Source: Barrientosiimonas humi (GTDB lineage: Bacteria > Actinomycetota > Actinomycetes > Actinomycetales > Dermatophilaceae). From it: a stretch of DNA of 64,000 nt. A program made the translations under genes and the position numbers. The notes beneath the pieces were generated by a model that worked only from the letters and a program-made list of their open reading frames with translations, ran no database searches and had not been told where the DNA came from. The stretch covers positions 2,139,375 to 2,203,374 of the forward strand of contig NZ_VFOK01000001.1 of the NCBI RefSeq assembly GCF_006716095.1, written 5' to 3'. Shown here piece after piece: positions 40,551 through 49,562 of this stretch. How positions within the stretch are numbered: the first letter of the stretch is position 1; the number at the start of each line of letters is the position of its first letter.

Positions 40551-42830
40551 ATGGCGACCGCGAGCGTGCCCGAGCTGACCGATGGCGACGTGCGGTTGCG
40601 CGGGCACCGCGCGCAGGACGCGGCGCGCGTCGTGGAGCAGGTGAGCGACGAACGGTCGCGGCGCTGGACCACGGTGCCGATGCCGTACGGGCCCGCCGAG
40701 GCCGACGCGTTCCTCGCGCAGGTCGCCGCGGAGTGGGCCGACGGCTCCGGCCGGAGGTGGGCGGTCGAGGTGGACGGCCGGTTCGCCGGGACGGTGAACT
40801 ACACCGTGCGCGGCGCCGGAGCCGCCGAGATCGGCTTCGGCCTGCACCCGGACGCACGCGGGAAGCAGGTGGCGACGCGGGCGGTCGGGCTGGTGCTGGC
40901 GTACGCCTTCGCGCAGGACGGCGTCGAGACGATGGGTTGGCGGGCGGCTCGCGGCAATCTCGCCTCGTGGCGGGTCGCGTGGGCCAACGGGTTCAGCCTC
41001 GACGGCACCTGGCCCGGGCAGCACGTCACGCCGTCGGGGATGCGCGACGACCTGTGGGTCGGGCACCTCGACGCCGACGCGGCGCGCGAGCCACGTCTCC
41101 CCTGGTGGGAGCCAGCACCGTTGCAGGGCAACGGGATTCGGCTGCGGGAGTGGCGCGAGTCGGACCGCCCGGACGCGGGGCCCGACGAGACCGCTCGGCG
41201 CTACGTCGTCACCCAGACGATGGTGCCGGCGCCCGAGACGTTCGACACCTGGCTGCTCGACACTCGCACGTCGATGGCGGTCGGGGAGGGCGTGCACTGG
41301 TGCGTCGCCGACGCGCACACCGACGAGGTGCTGGGCGGCATCCAGGTCGACCAGCTCGACTCGCGCGCGACGCGCGGCAGCGGGATGGTGGCCTACTGGC
41401 TCACGCCCCGCGCGCGCGGCCGCGGCGTGCTCGGCACGGCGCTGGACCTGGTCGTGGAGCACGCGTTCGCCGAGTGGACCGACCCGGCCGGGCTCACCGG
41501 CCTCGGGGTGCACCGGCTGTGGGCCGGCACCGACGCCCGCAACCGGGCCTCGCAGCGCGCGCTGCGGCGGGCCGGCTTCCGCGAGGTGCTGCTGGAGAAG
41601 CAGGTGCTCACGCACGCCGGGCAGGACCCGAAGGAGGCGTTCGACGCGGTCTCGTTCGAGCTGCTGGCCTCCGACGACCGAGCGGCGACCCGGGTCGAGC
41701 CCGCGCCCGACACGGTCATCGAGACTGCCCGGCTGCGGCTTCGCCCGTGGCGGGAGTCGGACCGCCCGGCGCCGGGGGCCGGCCCTGACGAGGCCGCGCT
41801 GCGCGGCATGCCCGCCGGCGTGGTGCCGACCGCAGAGACGTTCGACGAGTTCCTCCGGCGGCGAGGGCACTACCGCGACAAGGGAACTCACGACTTCGCG
41901 ATCGCGGACAGGGTCACGGACGAGGTGCTCGGTTCGATCGCCGTGTTCGGCATCGACCGCGAGGTCGGGCACGGCGAGGTCGGCTACTGGCTCCACCCCG
42001 GCGGCCGCGGGAAGGGGTATCTCGACGAGGCCCTCGCGGCGGTCGTCGAGCACGCCTTCCGGCCGACCGACGACGGCGGCGCCGGTCTCGACCGGCTGCA
42101 CGCCGGCACGGTGCTCGACAACTACGCATCGCGAGCTGTGCTGCTGCGCAACGGTTTTCGGCTGTGGGGCGAGGATCACCGGGCCTACGTCGCCGCCGAC
42201 GGGGAGCGCTCCGACGGCGCCTACTACGAGCTGCTGCGGGAGTGGGTCGACCAGCCGGTGGCGGTGGAGATCCCGGTGGTCGACGGCGAGCGGGTCCGGT
42301 TGCGGCCGTGGCGCGCGGCCGACGCGGCAGCGATCGTCGACGCCTGCACCGACCCCACGACGCGGCACTGGCTCGCCGGGCTCCCCGAGCCGTACGACGA
42401 GAAGGCCGCGCTGGCGTACGTCCACCAGGCCCGGGAGGACGCGGCGGCGGGGACGTCGATCACCTGGTGCATCGCCGACGTCCGCACCGACGAGCCGCTC
42501 GGCTCGCTGCAGCTCTCCGGCCTGCGCGGCCCGCGGCCGGGGACGGCAGCGGTGGGCTACTGGGCGCTCCCGCAGGCGCGCGGGCGGGGCGCGGTGACCG
42601 AGGGCGTACGACTCGCGGTGCGGCACGCCTTCCTGCCGTCCGAGGAGGGCGGGCTCGGACGACACCGCACGGTCTTGATCGCCGCCGACGGCAACGCGGC
42701 CTCGCAGGCGGTCGCCGAGCGAATCGGGTTCAGCCGCAACGGGATCGAGCACCAGGCCGAGACGCTGGGCGACGGCTCGACCGTCGACCTGGTGCGTTTC
42801 GAGCTGCTCGAGAGCGACTGGAGGAGCTGA
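40551..42830 (+). CDS. Four-domain GNAT acetyltransferase
   Basis: Protein of 759 residues made of four consecutive RimJ/RimL-type GNAT domains at about 8-175, 195-370, 392-560 and 579-750. Each opens with a strand of type VRLRxWRxxD (DVRLRGHRAQD, GIRLREWRESD, LRLRPWRESD, VRLRPWRAAD). Each also has the acetyl-CoA loop motif A: LHPDARGKQV, LTPRARGRGV, LHPGGRGKGY, ALPQARGRGA. The first lacks the final Gly. Tandem pairs are known; four in one chain is unusual. The likely start is the ATG at 40551; 40542 is possible. It is divergent from the MerR gene, so drug or antibiotic acetylation is an attractive but unproven role. Confidence 0.88.
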   Translation: MATASVPELTDGDVRLRGHRAQDAARVVEQVSDERSRRWTTVPMPYGPAEADAFLAQVAAEWADGSGRRWAVEVDGRFAGTVNYTVRGAGAAEIGFGLHPDARGKQVATRAVGLVLAYAFAQDGVETMGWRAARGNLASWRVAWANGFSLDGTWPGQHVTPSGMRDDLWVGHLDADAAREPRLPWWEPAPLQGNGIRLREWRESDRPDAGPDETARRYVVTQTMVPAPETFDTWLLDTRTSMAVGEGVHWCVADAHTDEVLGGIQVDQLDSRATRGSGMVAYWLTPRARGRGVLGTALDLVVEHAFAEWTDPAGLTGLGVHRLWAGTDARNRASQRALRRAGFREVLLEKQVLTHAGQDPKEAFDAVSFELLASDDRAATRVEPAPDTVIETARLRLRPWRESDRPAPGAGPDEAALRGMPAGVVPTAETFDEFLRRRGHYRDKGTHDFAIADRVTDEVLGSIAVFGIDREVGHGEVGYWLHPGGRGKGYLDEALAAVVEHAFRPTDDGGAGLDRLHAGTVLDNYASRAVLLRNGFRLWGEDHRAYVAADGERSDGAYYELLREWVDQPVAVEIPVVDGERVRLRPWRAADAAAIVDACTDPTTRHWLAGLPEPYDEKAALAYVHQAREDAAAGTSITWCIADVRTDEPLGSLQLSGLRGPRPGTAAVGYWALPQARGRGAVTEGVRLAVRHAFLPSEEGGLGRHRTVLIAADGNAASQAVAERIGFSRNGIEHQAETLGDGSTVDLVRFELLESDWRS

Positions 42831-42852
42831 ACCAGTCGCCCCCGAGCGGCTC

Positions 42853-42877
42853 GTGGCGCGCGGCACGTGGCGCGCGG
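42853..42877. repeat. Short tandem repeat between convergent genes
   Basis: GTGGCGCGCGG occurs at 42853-42863 and 42867-42877, a 14-base period, in the 48-base gap between the GNAT gene and the exported-protein gene. No clear terminator hairpin was found. Confidence 0.55.
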
Positions 42878-42878
42878 G

Positions 42879-43892
42879 TCAGGAGATCTTCCAGAAGACC
42901 GACCCGACCTGCTGCCCGGGATCGACCCCGGGTCGCCAGGCCACGCCGTCGCTGGTCGGCGTCGCCGCCCCCGAGGAGTTGCGCGACTGCGGCCAGACCA
43001 GCAGCTTGTAATAGCCGGGCGAGTCGAGCGAGAAGCTGCCGAGCTCGGTGAGCAGCGCGCCCTCCACGCCGGAGCCGTGGTTGGTGATGCTGATCCGCAC
43101 CGGGGTCGGCGTGACGCTGGCGGCGGCGCCGTTGTCGCCCCGGACGAACTGGTAGTACAACTCGTCGGTGACGTCGTTGCCCGTCGCCGCGTCCCGCCCG
43201 GAGTTGACGGCGTCGACGTGGAACTTCGCCCCCTGCAGCGTGTCCGTGCTGCCGGCCGGGACGACGTTGCCCCAGCCGGTCTGCGAGTTGGGCCCGACAT
43301 ACCCCGGCAGGCCCGAGGTCGTGGTGTCCCAGGCGTTCACCGAGACGGGACGACCCTCGTTGTTGCGCGAGGTCACGAGCATCGGGAACGACGTGCGGGT
43401 GATCGTGCCGTCCTGCCAGGTGATCTGGATGGTCTCCTGATAGGTGCTCGGGGTGCTCGGCGAGCTGACGTCGAGGTCGCCGCGCGCGGAGACGTAGAGC
43501 TTCTGCAGCCCGTTGCCGAGGTCTTCGGTCGCGACGATGCCGTATACCTGGTCGACCGACGCCTGCACGTCCGGCACCCGGGTGAGCGTCAGCATGTCGG
43601 TGCTGCCGGTCGGGTTGTAGCGGTACTGGATCTGGGCCGGCAGCTCCCCGGTCTGCACGACGATCGTGAAGTCGGCCCGGAACTCGGAGTTGCTCACGTC
43701 GAGGGCGTTGTTCCAGCCGAGCAAGGTCACCTCGTGGTAACCCGCAGGTGGTGGACTGGCGCTCATGGCCGGCGCGCGGGCGCCGATCGCGATGACGGGC
43801 ACGCTCCACGCGATGCCCTTGCCGACGGTTCGGCGGGAGATGTGGCCCGTCTGGTTCCGGGCAGGATTGGATGGCAGGTACTGCTCGTTCAC
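42879..43892 (-). CDS. Tat-type exported surface protein, unknown function
   Basis: Protein of 337 residues from the GTG at 43892 (VNEQYLPSNPARNQT). SRRTVGKGIAWSVPVIAIGA near residue 19 is a twin-arginine-type signal with cleavage near PAMSASPP. The mature part is rich in Asn, Thr, Gly and aromatic residues, with beta-sandwich-like stretches (YRYNPTGSTDMLTLTRV, WDTTTSGLPGYVGPNSQ). It ends in QQVGSVFWKIS with no LPXTG or membrane anchor. Proteins with this signal are common in Micrococcales but unassigned. Lower GC and Asn-rich composition set it apart from neighbours. A start at 43955 is possible. Confidence 0.7.
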   Translation of the reverse strand: MNEQYLPSNPARNQTGHISRRTVGKGIAWSVPVIAIGARAPAMSASPPPAGYHEVTLLGWNNALDVSNSEFRADFTIVVQTGELPAQIQYRYNPTGSTDMLTLTRVPDVQASVDQVYGIVATEDLGNGLQKLYVSARGDLDVSSPSTPSTYQETIQITWQDGTITRTSFPMLVTSRNNEGRPVSVNAWDTTTSGLPGYVGPNSQTGWGNVVPAGSTDTLQGAKFHVDAVNSGRDAATGNDVTDELYYQFVRGDNGAAASVTPTPVRISITNHGSGVEGALLTELGSFSLDSPGYYKLLVWPQSRNSSGAATPTSDGVAWRPGVDPGQQVGSVFWKIS

Positions 43893-44092
43893 CGCTACCC
43901 CCACGGTGCTTGTCGGAGACACATTTCGGACAGCCGACCCCGTACTGCGTGCCAACGATTCTCGCGCTAACTAGGCCAGACGGATAGGTCCTTTCGGGTG
44001 ATATGCCCATCCTGGAAGATCTCTTGGACTCGGGGCGCCGGGGCCGGACGCATGCCCCCTGAGGCCGCCGTGGATGACACAGACTTGCTCGC

Positions 44093-44794
44093 ATGGACGC
44101 ACCGTGGTCCGCACAGGCGGACGCCGTCACGCGGTTGTGCCAGGACAGGCTGCCCGGCCTGGTCGGGGTGTACGTCCACGGCTCGGCGGCACTGGGCGGG
44201 TTCGGACCGGGTTCTGACCTCGACGTGCTCGTGGTCGCCGAGGAGTCGGGGTGCGACGCCCACCTGGGGCAGGCCCTGCTGGCGGTGCCGGGCCGGCCGC
44301 TGGAGCTCTCGGTGGTGACGCCCGCCGCGGCAGCGCGGCCCGCGGCGCCGTGGCCGTTCGTCCTGCACGTGGCCGGCCCCGACCGGGTGATCACCGGGCT
44401 CGGCGCGGGCGACGAGGACCTGATCGCCCAATACGCCGTCGTCCGGCAGTCCGGTCTGCGCATCGCCGGTCCGCCCCCGGCCGAGGTCGTGGGGACGGTC
44501 GCGCGTGAGGTGCTGCTGGCGTACGTCGGGCGGGAGCTGCGCTGGGGGCTCGCCCAGGCCGACGAGCGCTACGCGGTGCTCAACGCATGCCGGGCGGTGG
44601 CGTACGTCCGCGACGGGGTGCTGCTCTCGAAGCTCGCCGGCGCCGACTGGTGGGCGGATCGCGAGAAGCCCGGCGAGGTCGTACGGCGGGCGCGGGCGGC
44701 GCAGCTGGCGGGAACCGACCTGGGCCCGACAGACGCCGCCGCGTGGGCGTTCGTGACGGCCGCCATCGCCGAGGTCGACAGCGCCCTCGGGTGA
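44093..44794 (+). CDS. AadA-like nucleotidyltransferase
   Basis: Protein of 233 residues. The nucleotidyltransferase motif GSAALGGFGPGSDLDVLVV near residue 32 gives the GS...DxD pair, and LELSVVTP supplies the third carboxylate. The C-terminal half (about 130-233) is the helical DUF4111-type domain of aminoglycoside 3''-adenylyltransferase-like proteins (ECGRELRWG-type EVLLAYVGRELRWGLAQADE, and VLNACRAVAYVRDGVLLSK). The start is the ATG at 44093. Aminoglycoside modification is suggested by family but many chromosomal members have no resistance role. Confidence 0.85.
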   Translation: MDAPWSAQADAVTRLCQDRLPGLVGVYVHGSAALGGFGPGSDLDVLVVAEESGCDAHLGQALLAVPGRPLELSVVTPAAAARPAAPWPFVLHVAGPDRVITGLGAGDEDLIAQYAVVRQSGLRIAGPPPAEVVGTVAREVLLAYVGRELRWGLAQADERYAVLNACRAVAYVRDGVLLSKLAGADWWADREKPGEVVRRARAAQLAGTDLGPTDAAAWAFVTAAIAEVDSALG

Positions 44795-44869
44795 GGTCTG
44801 ATCGCCAGATTTCCTTGGTTTGGCGGGGTTTTCGAGGGCTTGTCAGTGGTCGGTTCTAGGTTGTGTTGC

Positions 44870-47398
44870 ATGGTCGATCTGGATGCTGCGGAGCACACCA
44901 CGGGCGAGCTGCTCGCGGTGGCCTCGGCTGCGTTGCAGGCGGCCTACACGCGGGTCTCGGGTGGCATCGCGCCGGAGGCGGACCGGTCCGGGGAGGGTGA
45001 GCTGGACCCGGCGACGGTGCTGGCCCAGGTCGGGGCGCTGCACGAGCTGATCAATACTGCTTCGGCGGTGCAGACCCACCGGTTGGCCGAGCACGCCGCG
45101 ACCGAGACGCACACGGTGTACGACCCGGAGTCCGGTCGGTCGACGTACACGCTGCGCAAGGGCCCGACCGGGCGGGTGCGCGACACCGCCGCGGCCGACC
45201 TGCAAGGGTTGCTCGCGCTGGGGCCGGTCACCGCCCGGCGGGTGCTGGCCCAGGCGGTCGAGGCGGTCGCGTTCTTCCCGCAGCTGGTCGATGCGATGGC
45301 CACCGGCGCACTGTCCCGGGCCCAGGTCGAGGCCGTGGGTGATGCGCTGGTCGACGTCGAACCCGCCCACCGGCGCAGCACCGCCCAGGGAGTGGAGCAC
45401 CAGCTGCTGCTGCGCGGGATCGAGGACCTGCCCCCGTCCCGGCTGGGCAAGGTCGCCAAGGCCGCGGTCTACGCCGCCCGCCCCGAGGCCGAACCCGTCG
45501 CCCGGGAACGCGCCACCCGCGACCGGCTCGGGGTGTGGTTCTCCCCCGGCCCGCTGCCCGGGCTGAGCGTGATGAACGCGACCCTGCGCACCCACGACGC
45601 GGTCACCATGCAACAAGCCCTGGAAGCCCTCGCCTGGCGCTACCACACCACCGCCCGCAAGACCCACCACGAACAGCAGCAGCAGGACGCGCAGCAGCGG
45701 GACGCGCGCCAGGAGCAGCGGACCGGTGAGTGTGGCTGCTGCCCGCGCACCACCCACCGCCAGCCGTGCTGCGCATCGGGCGGGTTCGGCGCCGTGCACG
45801 ACGCCGACTGCGACCCCGCCCGTCGCGCCGCCACCCAGGCCGCCGACGCGGCCGAGGACGTCCCGGTCGGCGCGCAAGGTGGAGAAAACCCCCTGCCCAA
45901 GCTCGGCGAGTGCCGCACCGACGCGCTGCGCGACCTGCTCATGGCCCAGGCCAGCATCGAGACCACCGCCACCCTCCTGGTCCCGATCATCCCCTTCCCC
46001 GCCACCCCGGCCGCAGAACCGAAACCGCCGGCAACACGGGCGCCTGCGCCGGTGGCAGAACCGCAACCGGAGACCCAGGATCCCAGCGTCCAGAAGACGA
46101 CGGCACCGCCCGAGACGGTCACGCCGCGACCGGCCACGGACCCGTCACGACCGCCGAAACCTGTTGCCAACCCGACGGATCCGCCCCCGACGTGGAGGTT
46201 CGGTCCCGACGCTGCCCAGGCCGGACCGCCCAGGACAGGATCGGACCGGGCTCCTGCGACACCCGGCAGTGCTGGCGTGCCTGGAGTGCCCCCTGGCCCG
46301 CGGGAGCTGGTGTCTCGCGACCGGGTGGAGGAGCTGTTGGCCGACCTGCCCGACAAGGTCCCCGACCGTGTCCCTACCGCGTGGATGCACCGCGTCGCCG
46401 ACCAGCTACGCCGCGCAGAACGCACCCGCTCCGTCGTCGAGGAAAGCCTCATCCGGCTCCTCGACCACCACGACATACCCACCGACCGCCCCGACAGCGA
46501 CCCGCCGAGCAGCAACCACGCGCAGAACCTCCACGGCCTCGACCTCGACGGCCTCGACAAGCAGGCCCCTGGCCCGAGGCCGAGTCACGGACCCGACACG
46601 CGTCCCGCGCCGTCCGACGCCCCGCCCAAGGGCACGGCGCCGCGCGACGCCAGGCCGAGTCGTGGACCCGACACGCGTCTGGCACCGTCCGGCGCCCCGC
46701 CCGCGGTCACCGGTCCGCGCGGCAGGCTGACCATCGCCCACATGCCCGGCATGGTGCTGCTCGACCTCACCACGACCCGCAGCCCCGCTGCAGCCACGCC
46801 CGACCGCATGGCCAGGACACCCGGCGACCCCGGGGCGCCTGCTCCTGCCGCTGCCGAGCCCGGCGCCCCTGCCCCTGACGAGCACGATGAGTCGTTGCCG
46901 CCGATCCGCGACGTGCTCCACCGCCCCGGCAGCATCGACCACGTCCAGATCCCCGGCCTGGGCGTCATCCCCGCCGACGTCATCACCGCCATCCTGCGCG
47001 CCGGCAGCCTGACCCTGCGCCGCGCCCTGCTCGACACCACCACCGGCGCCCTGCTCACCGGCCCCTCCCCCGCCCGCACCCCCTACAAACCCAGCCACGC
47101 CCTGGCCGAGGCGATCCGGCTCCGCGACGGCACCTGCCGCTTCCCCGGCTGCACCCGCCCCGCCGAGCACGCCGACATCGACCACGTCAACCCCTACGAC
47201 CCCGACAACCCCGACGCCCAGACCACCGGCAGCAACCTGCAGTGCCTGTGCCGCACCCACCACCGCGCCAAACAGTCCGGCGCCTGGACCGTCACCATGA
47301 CCCCCGACGGCATCTGCACCTGGACCGCCATCACCGGCGAACAACGCTTCACCTACCCCCAGCACGCCGACCTCCTCGACGCCCCGCCACCCTTCTGA
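44870..47398 (+). CDS. DUF222-HNH endonuclease-domain protein
   Basis: Protein of 842 residues. The DUF222 helical domain covers about 15-250 (LHELINTASAVQTHRLAEHA; LAQAVEAVAFFPQLVDAMAT). A long, low-complexity Pro/Ala/Asp/Arg middle follows, about 280-640. It includes a near-repeated segment (PSHGPDTRPAPSDAPPKG and PSRGPDTRLAPSGAPPAV) and a CGCCPRTTHRQPCC metal-like cluster near 292. The C-terminal HNH motif has CRFPGCTRPAEHADIDHVNP and LQCLCRTHHRAKQSG. The family is abundant in actinobacteria and often called mobile-intron-like, but its target is unknown. The last codons lie inside a tandem duplication. Confidence 0.85.
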   Translation: MVDLDAAEHTTGELLAVASAALQAAYTRVSGGIAPEADRSGEGELDPATVLAQVGALHELINTASAVQTHRLAEHAATETHTVYDPESGRSTYTLRKGPTGRVRDTAAADLQGLLALGPVTARRVLAQAVEAVAFFPQLVDAMATGALSRAQVEAVGDALVDVEPAHRRSTAQGVEHQLLLRGIEDLPPSRLGKVAKAAVYAARPEAEPVARERATRDRLGVWFSPGPLPGLSVMNATLRTHDAVTMQQALEALAWRYHTTARKTHHEQQQQDAQQRDARQEQRTGECGCCPRTTHRQPCCASGGFGAVHDADCDPARRAATQAADAAEDVPVGAQGGENPLPKLGECRTDALRDLLMAQASIETTATLLVPIIPFPATPAAEPKPPATRAPAPVAEPQPETQDPSVQKTTAPPETVTPRPATDPSRPPKPVANPTDPPPTWRFGPDAAQAGPPRTGSDRAPATPGSAGVPGVPPGPRELVSRDRVEELLADLPDKVPDRVPTAWMHRVADQLRRAERTRSVVEESLIRLLDHHDIPTDRPDSDPPSSNHAQNLHGLDLDGLDKQAPGPRPSHGPDTRPAPSDAPPKGTAPRDARPSRGPDTRLAPSGAPPAVTGPRGRLTIAHMPGMVLLDLTTTRSPAAATPDRMARTPGDPGAPAPAAAEPGAPAPDEHDESLPPIRDVLHRPGSIDHVQIPGLGVIPADVITAILRAGSLTLRRALLDTTTGALLTGPSPARTPYKPSHALAEAIRLRDGTCRFPGCTRPAEHADIDHVNPYDPDNPDAQTTGSNLQCLCRTHHRAKQSGAWTVTMTPDGICTWTAITGEQRFTYPQHADLLDAPPPF

Positions 47399-47479
47399 GC
47401 ACCGACATCCTCTGGGCGCAGCCACCCTCTGGGCCCCGCCACCCTTCTGAGCACCGACACCCTCTGGGCGCAGCCACCC
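47381..47479. repeat. 52-base-period repeat covering HNH gene end
   Basis: A 47-base unit at 47381-47427 recurs at 47433-47479 with one difference (GACATCC versus GACACCC). The first copy includes the last codons and the TGA stop of the HNH gene. The second lies wholly downstream and reproduces the same stop. The remaining gap to 47597 has no further gene; further GC-rich short repeats (GGACAGCA, GGGGCAGCA) follow. Confidence 0.85.
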
Positions 47480-47597
47480 CGCTGAGGGACAGCAACGCCC
47501 CGGCAGAGGGGCAGCAAACGCCCTGACGGGGACAGCACGCCCGGACACGCCGGACGACGGGGCGTCCGGGCGCCCGGGCGTCCTGCCCTGAGCTCCC

Positions 47598-48791
47598 TCA
47601 GCTGACGACGTCGGTGAGCTCCAGCCAGTCGGCCATCAGCCGCAGCTGCTGGGCCAGGCCGGCGTGGGCGGCTGCCGGCGCGTCGGGTTCCCAGGTCACC
47701 TGCAGCGCCCGGAGCGTCGACGCCTTCCGGTCGGCCTTGAGATCGACCCGCGCGGCGAGCGAGTCGCCGTAGAGGAACGGCAGGACGTAGTAGCCCTCGG
47801 TCCGCTGGTGGGCAGGCGTGTAGATCGAGATGCGGTAGCGGAAGTCGTACAGCATCTCGGTGCGCTCGCGCTGCCACACCAGCGAGTCGAACGGACTGAG
47901 CAGCGCCTCCGCGTGCACGGCGCGCGGCCTGGCGGCGTCGGCATGCAGATAGGCGGGCCTGCTCCACCCATCGACCTCGCACGGGATCAGCTCGCCGTCG
48001 GCCACCAGCTGCGCGATCGCGGGGCGGGCCTGGGCCGACATGATCCGGAAGTAGTCGCGCAGGCACAGCTCCGTGCCGACCCCGTGGGCCCGGGCGGCGA
48101 TCCGCACCAGCTCGAGGCACGCCTCCTCGGGCGAGGGTCGAGCCTCCGCCGAGACCGCTTGCGCAGCAAGGTGTCTCGGCAGCACCTGCTCCGGCAGGGC
48201 GTAGCGGCGCTCGAACTGGGCCGTACGCCCCGCGCTGCTGATCTCGCCCGACCAGAACAGGAACTCCAGCACCCGTTTGACCTCCGACCAGTTCCACCCC
48301 CAGTGCTCCTTGGCCCGGGGCTGGTCGTGCGCCAACCGACGCTCGCACTCGCGAGAAGTCAGCGGTCCGTGCGCCGCGACCTCCTCGCGCACCAGCGGGA
48401 TCAGGTCGGGGCGCTCGTGCACGATGCTGCGCATCCCGCCCCACGCCCGTTCCCGTGCCCACTGCATCCGGAAGTCCAGCAGCGGCCAGGTGTCGGGCGG
48501 GACCAGGCTGGCCTCGTGCGCCCAGTACTCCACCAGCCGCCGCGGCGCCCGGTCGCGGGCGCGGTCGACCAGGGCGGTGTCGTAGGGCCCGAGCCGGGAG
48601 AAGAACGGCAGGTAGTGGCTGCGGCACACCACGTTGACCGAGTCGATCTGCACCACGCCCACCCGGTCGATCACGCGCTGCACCTGGCGCATCGTGGCAG
48701 CGCCAGGATCAGGTTTCGGGTCGCGAAAACCTTGTGCTGCCAACGCAATACGGCGTGCAGCAGCCTTGGACATGCGGAGCGGACGGGTCAT
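47598..48791 (-). CDS. YcaQ-like winged-helix DNA glycosylase
   Basis: Protein of 397 residues of the winged-helix DNA-binding (HTH_42) family, to which interstrand-crosslink glycosylases YcaQ and AlkX-type enzymes belong. The active-site motif QXD is present as GVVQIDSVNVVCRSHYLPFF near residue 47, and YWAHEASLVP follows. The C-terminal part has RLLSPFDSLVWQRERTEMLY-type sequence (residues about 300-340). The ATG at 48791 overlaps the stop of the response-regulator gene by 4 bases. YcaQ unhooks nitrogen-mustard-type crosslinks; a DNA-repair role is expected. Confidence 0.88.
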   Translation of the reverse strand: MTRPLRMSKAAARRIALAAQGFRDPKPDPGAATMRQVQRVIDRVGVVQIDSVNVVCRSHYLPFFSRLGPYDTALVDRARDRAPRRLVEYWAHEASLVPPDTWPLLDFRMQWARERAWGGMRSIVHERPDLIPLVREEVAAHGPLTSRECERRLAHDQPRAKEHWGWNWSEVKRVLEFLFWSGEISSAGRTAQFERRYALPEQVLPRHLAAQAVSAEARPSPEEACLELVRIAARAHGVGTELCLRDYFRIMSAQARPAIAQLVADGELIPCEVDGWSRPAYLHADAARPRAVHAEALLSPFDSLVWQRERTEMLYDFRYRISIYTPAHQRTEGYYVLPFLYGDSLAARVDLKADRKASTLRALQVTWEPDAPAAAHAGLAQQLRLMADWLELTDVVS

Positions 48792-49513
48792 CGGGCCTCG
48801 TCGTCGACGGGCTCGTCGGGCACGAGGCCGGCGCGGACGGCGTACATCGCCGCCTCGACGCGAGAAGACAGCTCGAGCTTCTCGAGGATGCTGCGCACGT
48901 GGTTCTTCACGGTGTTCTCCGAGATGAAGAGCTCGTCGCCGATCCCCTTGTTGCTCAGCCCGCGCGCGACGAGGACGAGCACCTCACGCTCACGCTCGGT
49001 GAGCGCGCCGTGCGGCTCCGGCGGCTCGGGTCGTGGCGGCTCGCTGCGCAGCAGGCTGGCGTAGCTCGACATGAGCCGTCCGGCCATCGCCCCGGACAGC
49101 TGCGACTCGTGCCGGCTGGTTCCGCGGATCGCGGCGACCAGCTCGTCGGGGCCGACGTCCTTGAGCAGATAGCCGGTGGCCCCGGCGCGCACCGCGTCGG
49201 TGAGGTCGTCGGCGTCGTCGGAGGCGGTGATCATCAGCACCTGCGACAGCGGCGAGGACGCCTTGACCGCGGCGCACGCCTCGATGCCGCTGCCCCCGGG
49301 CAGGTAAATGTCCATCAGCACCACGTCGGGGCGCTGCTCGGCGGCGAGCCGCACCGCCTGCTCGGCGGTCTCGGCCTCGCCCACGACCTCGATGTCGGCC
49401 TCGAGCTCGAGCACCGTGGAGATGCCGCGTCGGTAGAGATTGAAGTCGTCGACGACCAGGACCCGGATGAGCCCGGTGTCCTGGCCGTCGACGGCGGGTC
49501 CGCGGTGCGCCAT
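48788..49513 (-). CDS. NarL/LuxR-type response regulator
   Basis: Protein of 241 residues. The receiver domain (about 16-135) has VLVVDDFNLYRRG, the phosphorylatable Asp in DVVLMDIYLPGG, and the lysine in GATGYLLKDVG. The LuxR-type helix-turn-helix is at about 170-230: ALTEREREVLVLVARGLSNK, IGDELFISENTVKNHVRSIL. No histidine kinase gene is adjacent, so the partner is elsewhere or absent. It overlaps the glycosylase gene, which suggests joint transcription. The regulator could control the glycosylase or other targets. Confidence 0.9.
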   Translation of the reverse strand: MAHRGPAVDGQDTGLIRVLVVDDFNLYRRGISTVLELEADIEVVGEAETAEQAVRLAAEQRPDVVLMDIYLPGGSGIEACAAVKASSPLSQVLMITASDDADDLTDAVRAGATGYLLKDVGPDELVAAIRGTSRHESQLSGAMAGRLMSSYASLLRSEPPRPEPPEPHGALTEREREVLVLVARGLSNKGIGDELFISENTVKNHVRSILEKLELSSRVEAAMYAVRAGLVPDEPVDDEAR

Positions 49514-49562
49514 CAGCGACGCCGTGAACGCATCGCGCGAGACCCTGGGCGCCAGGGTGGCG

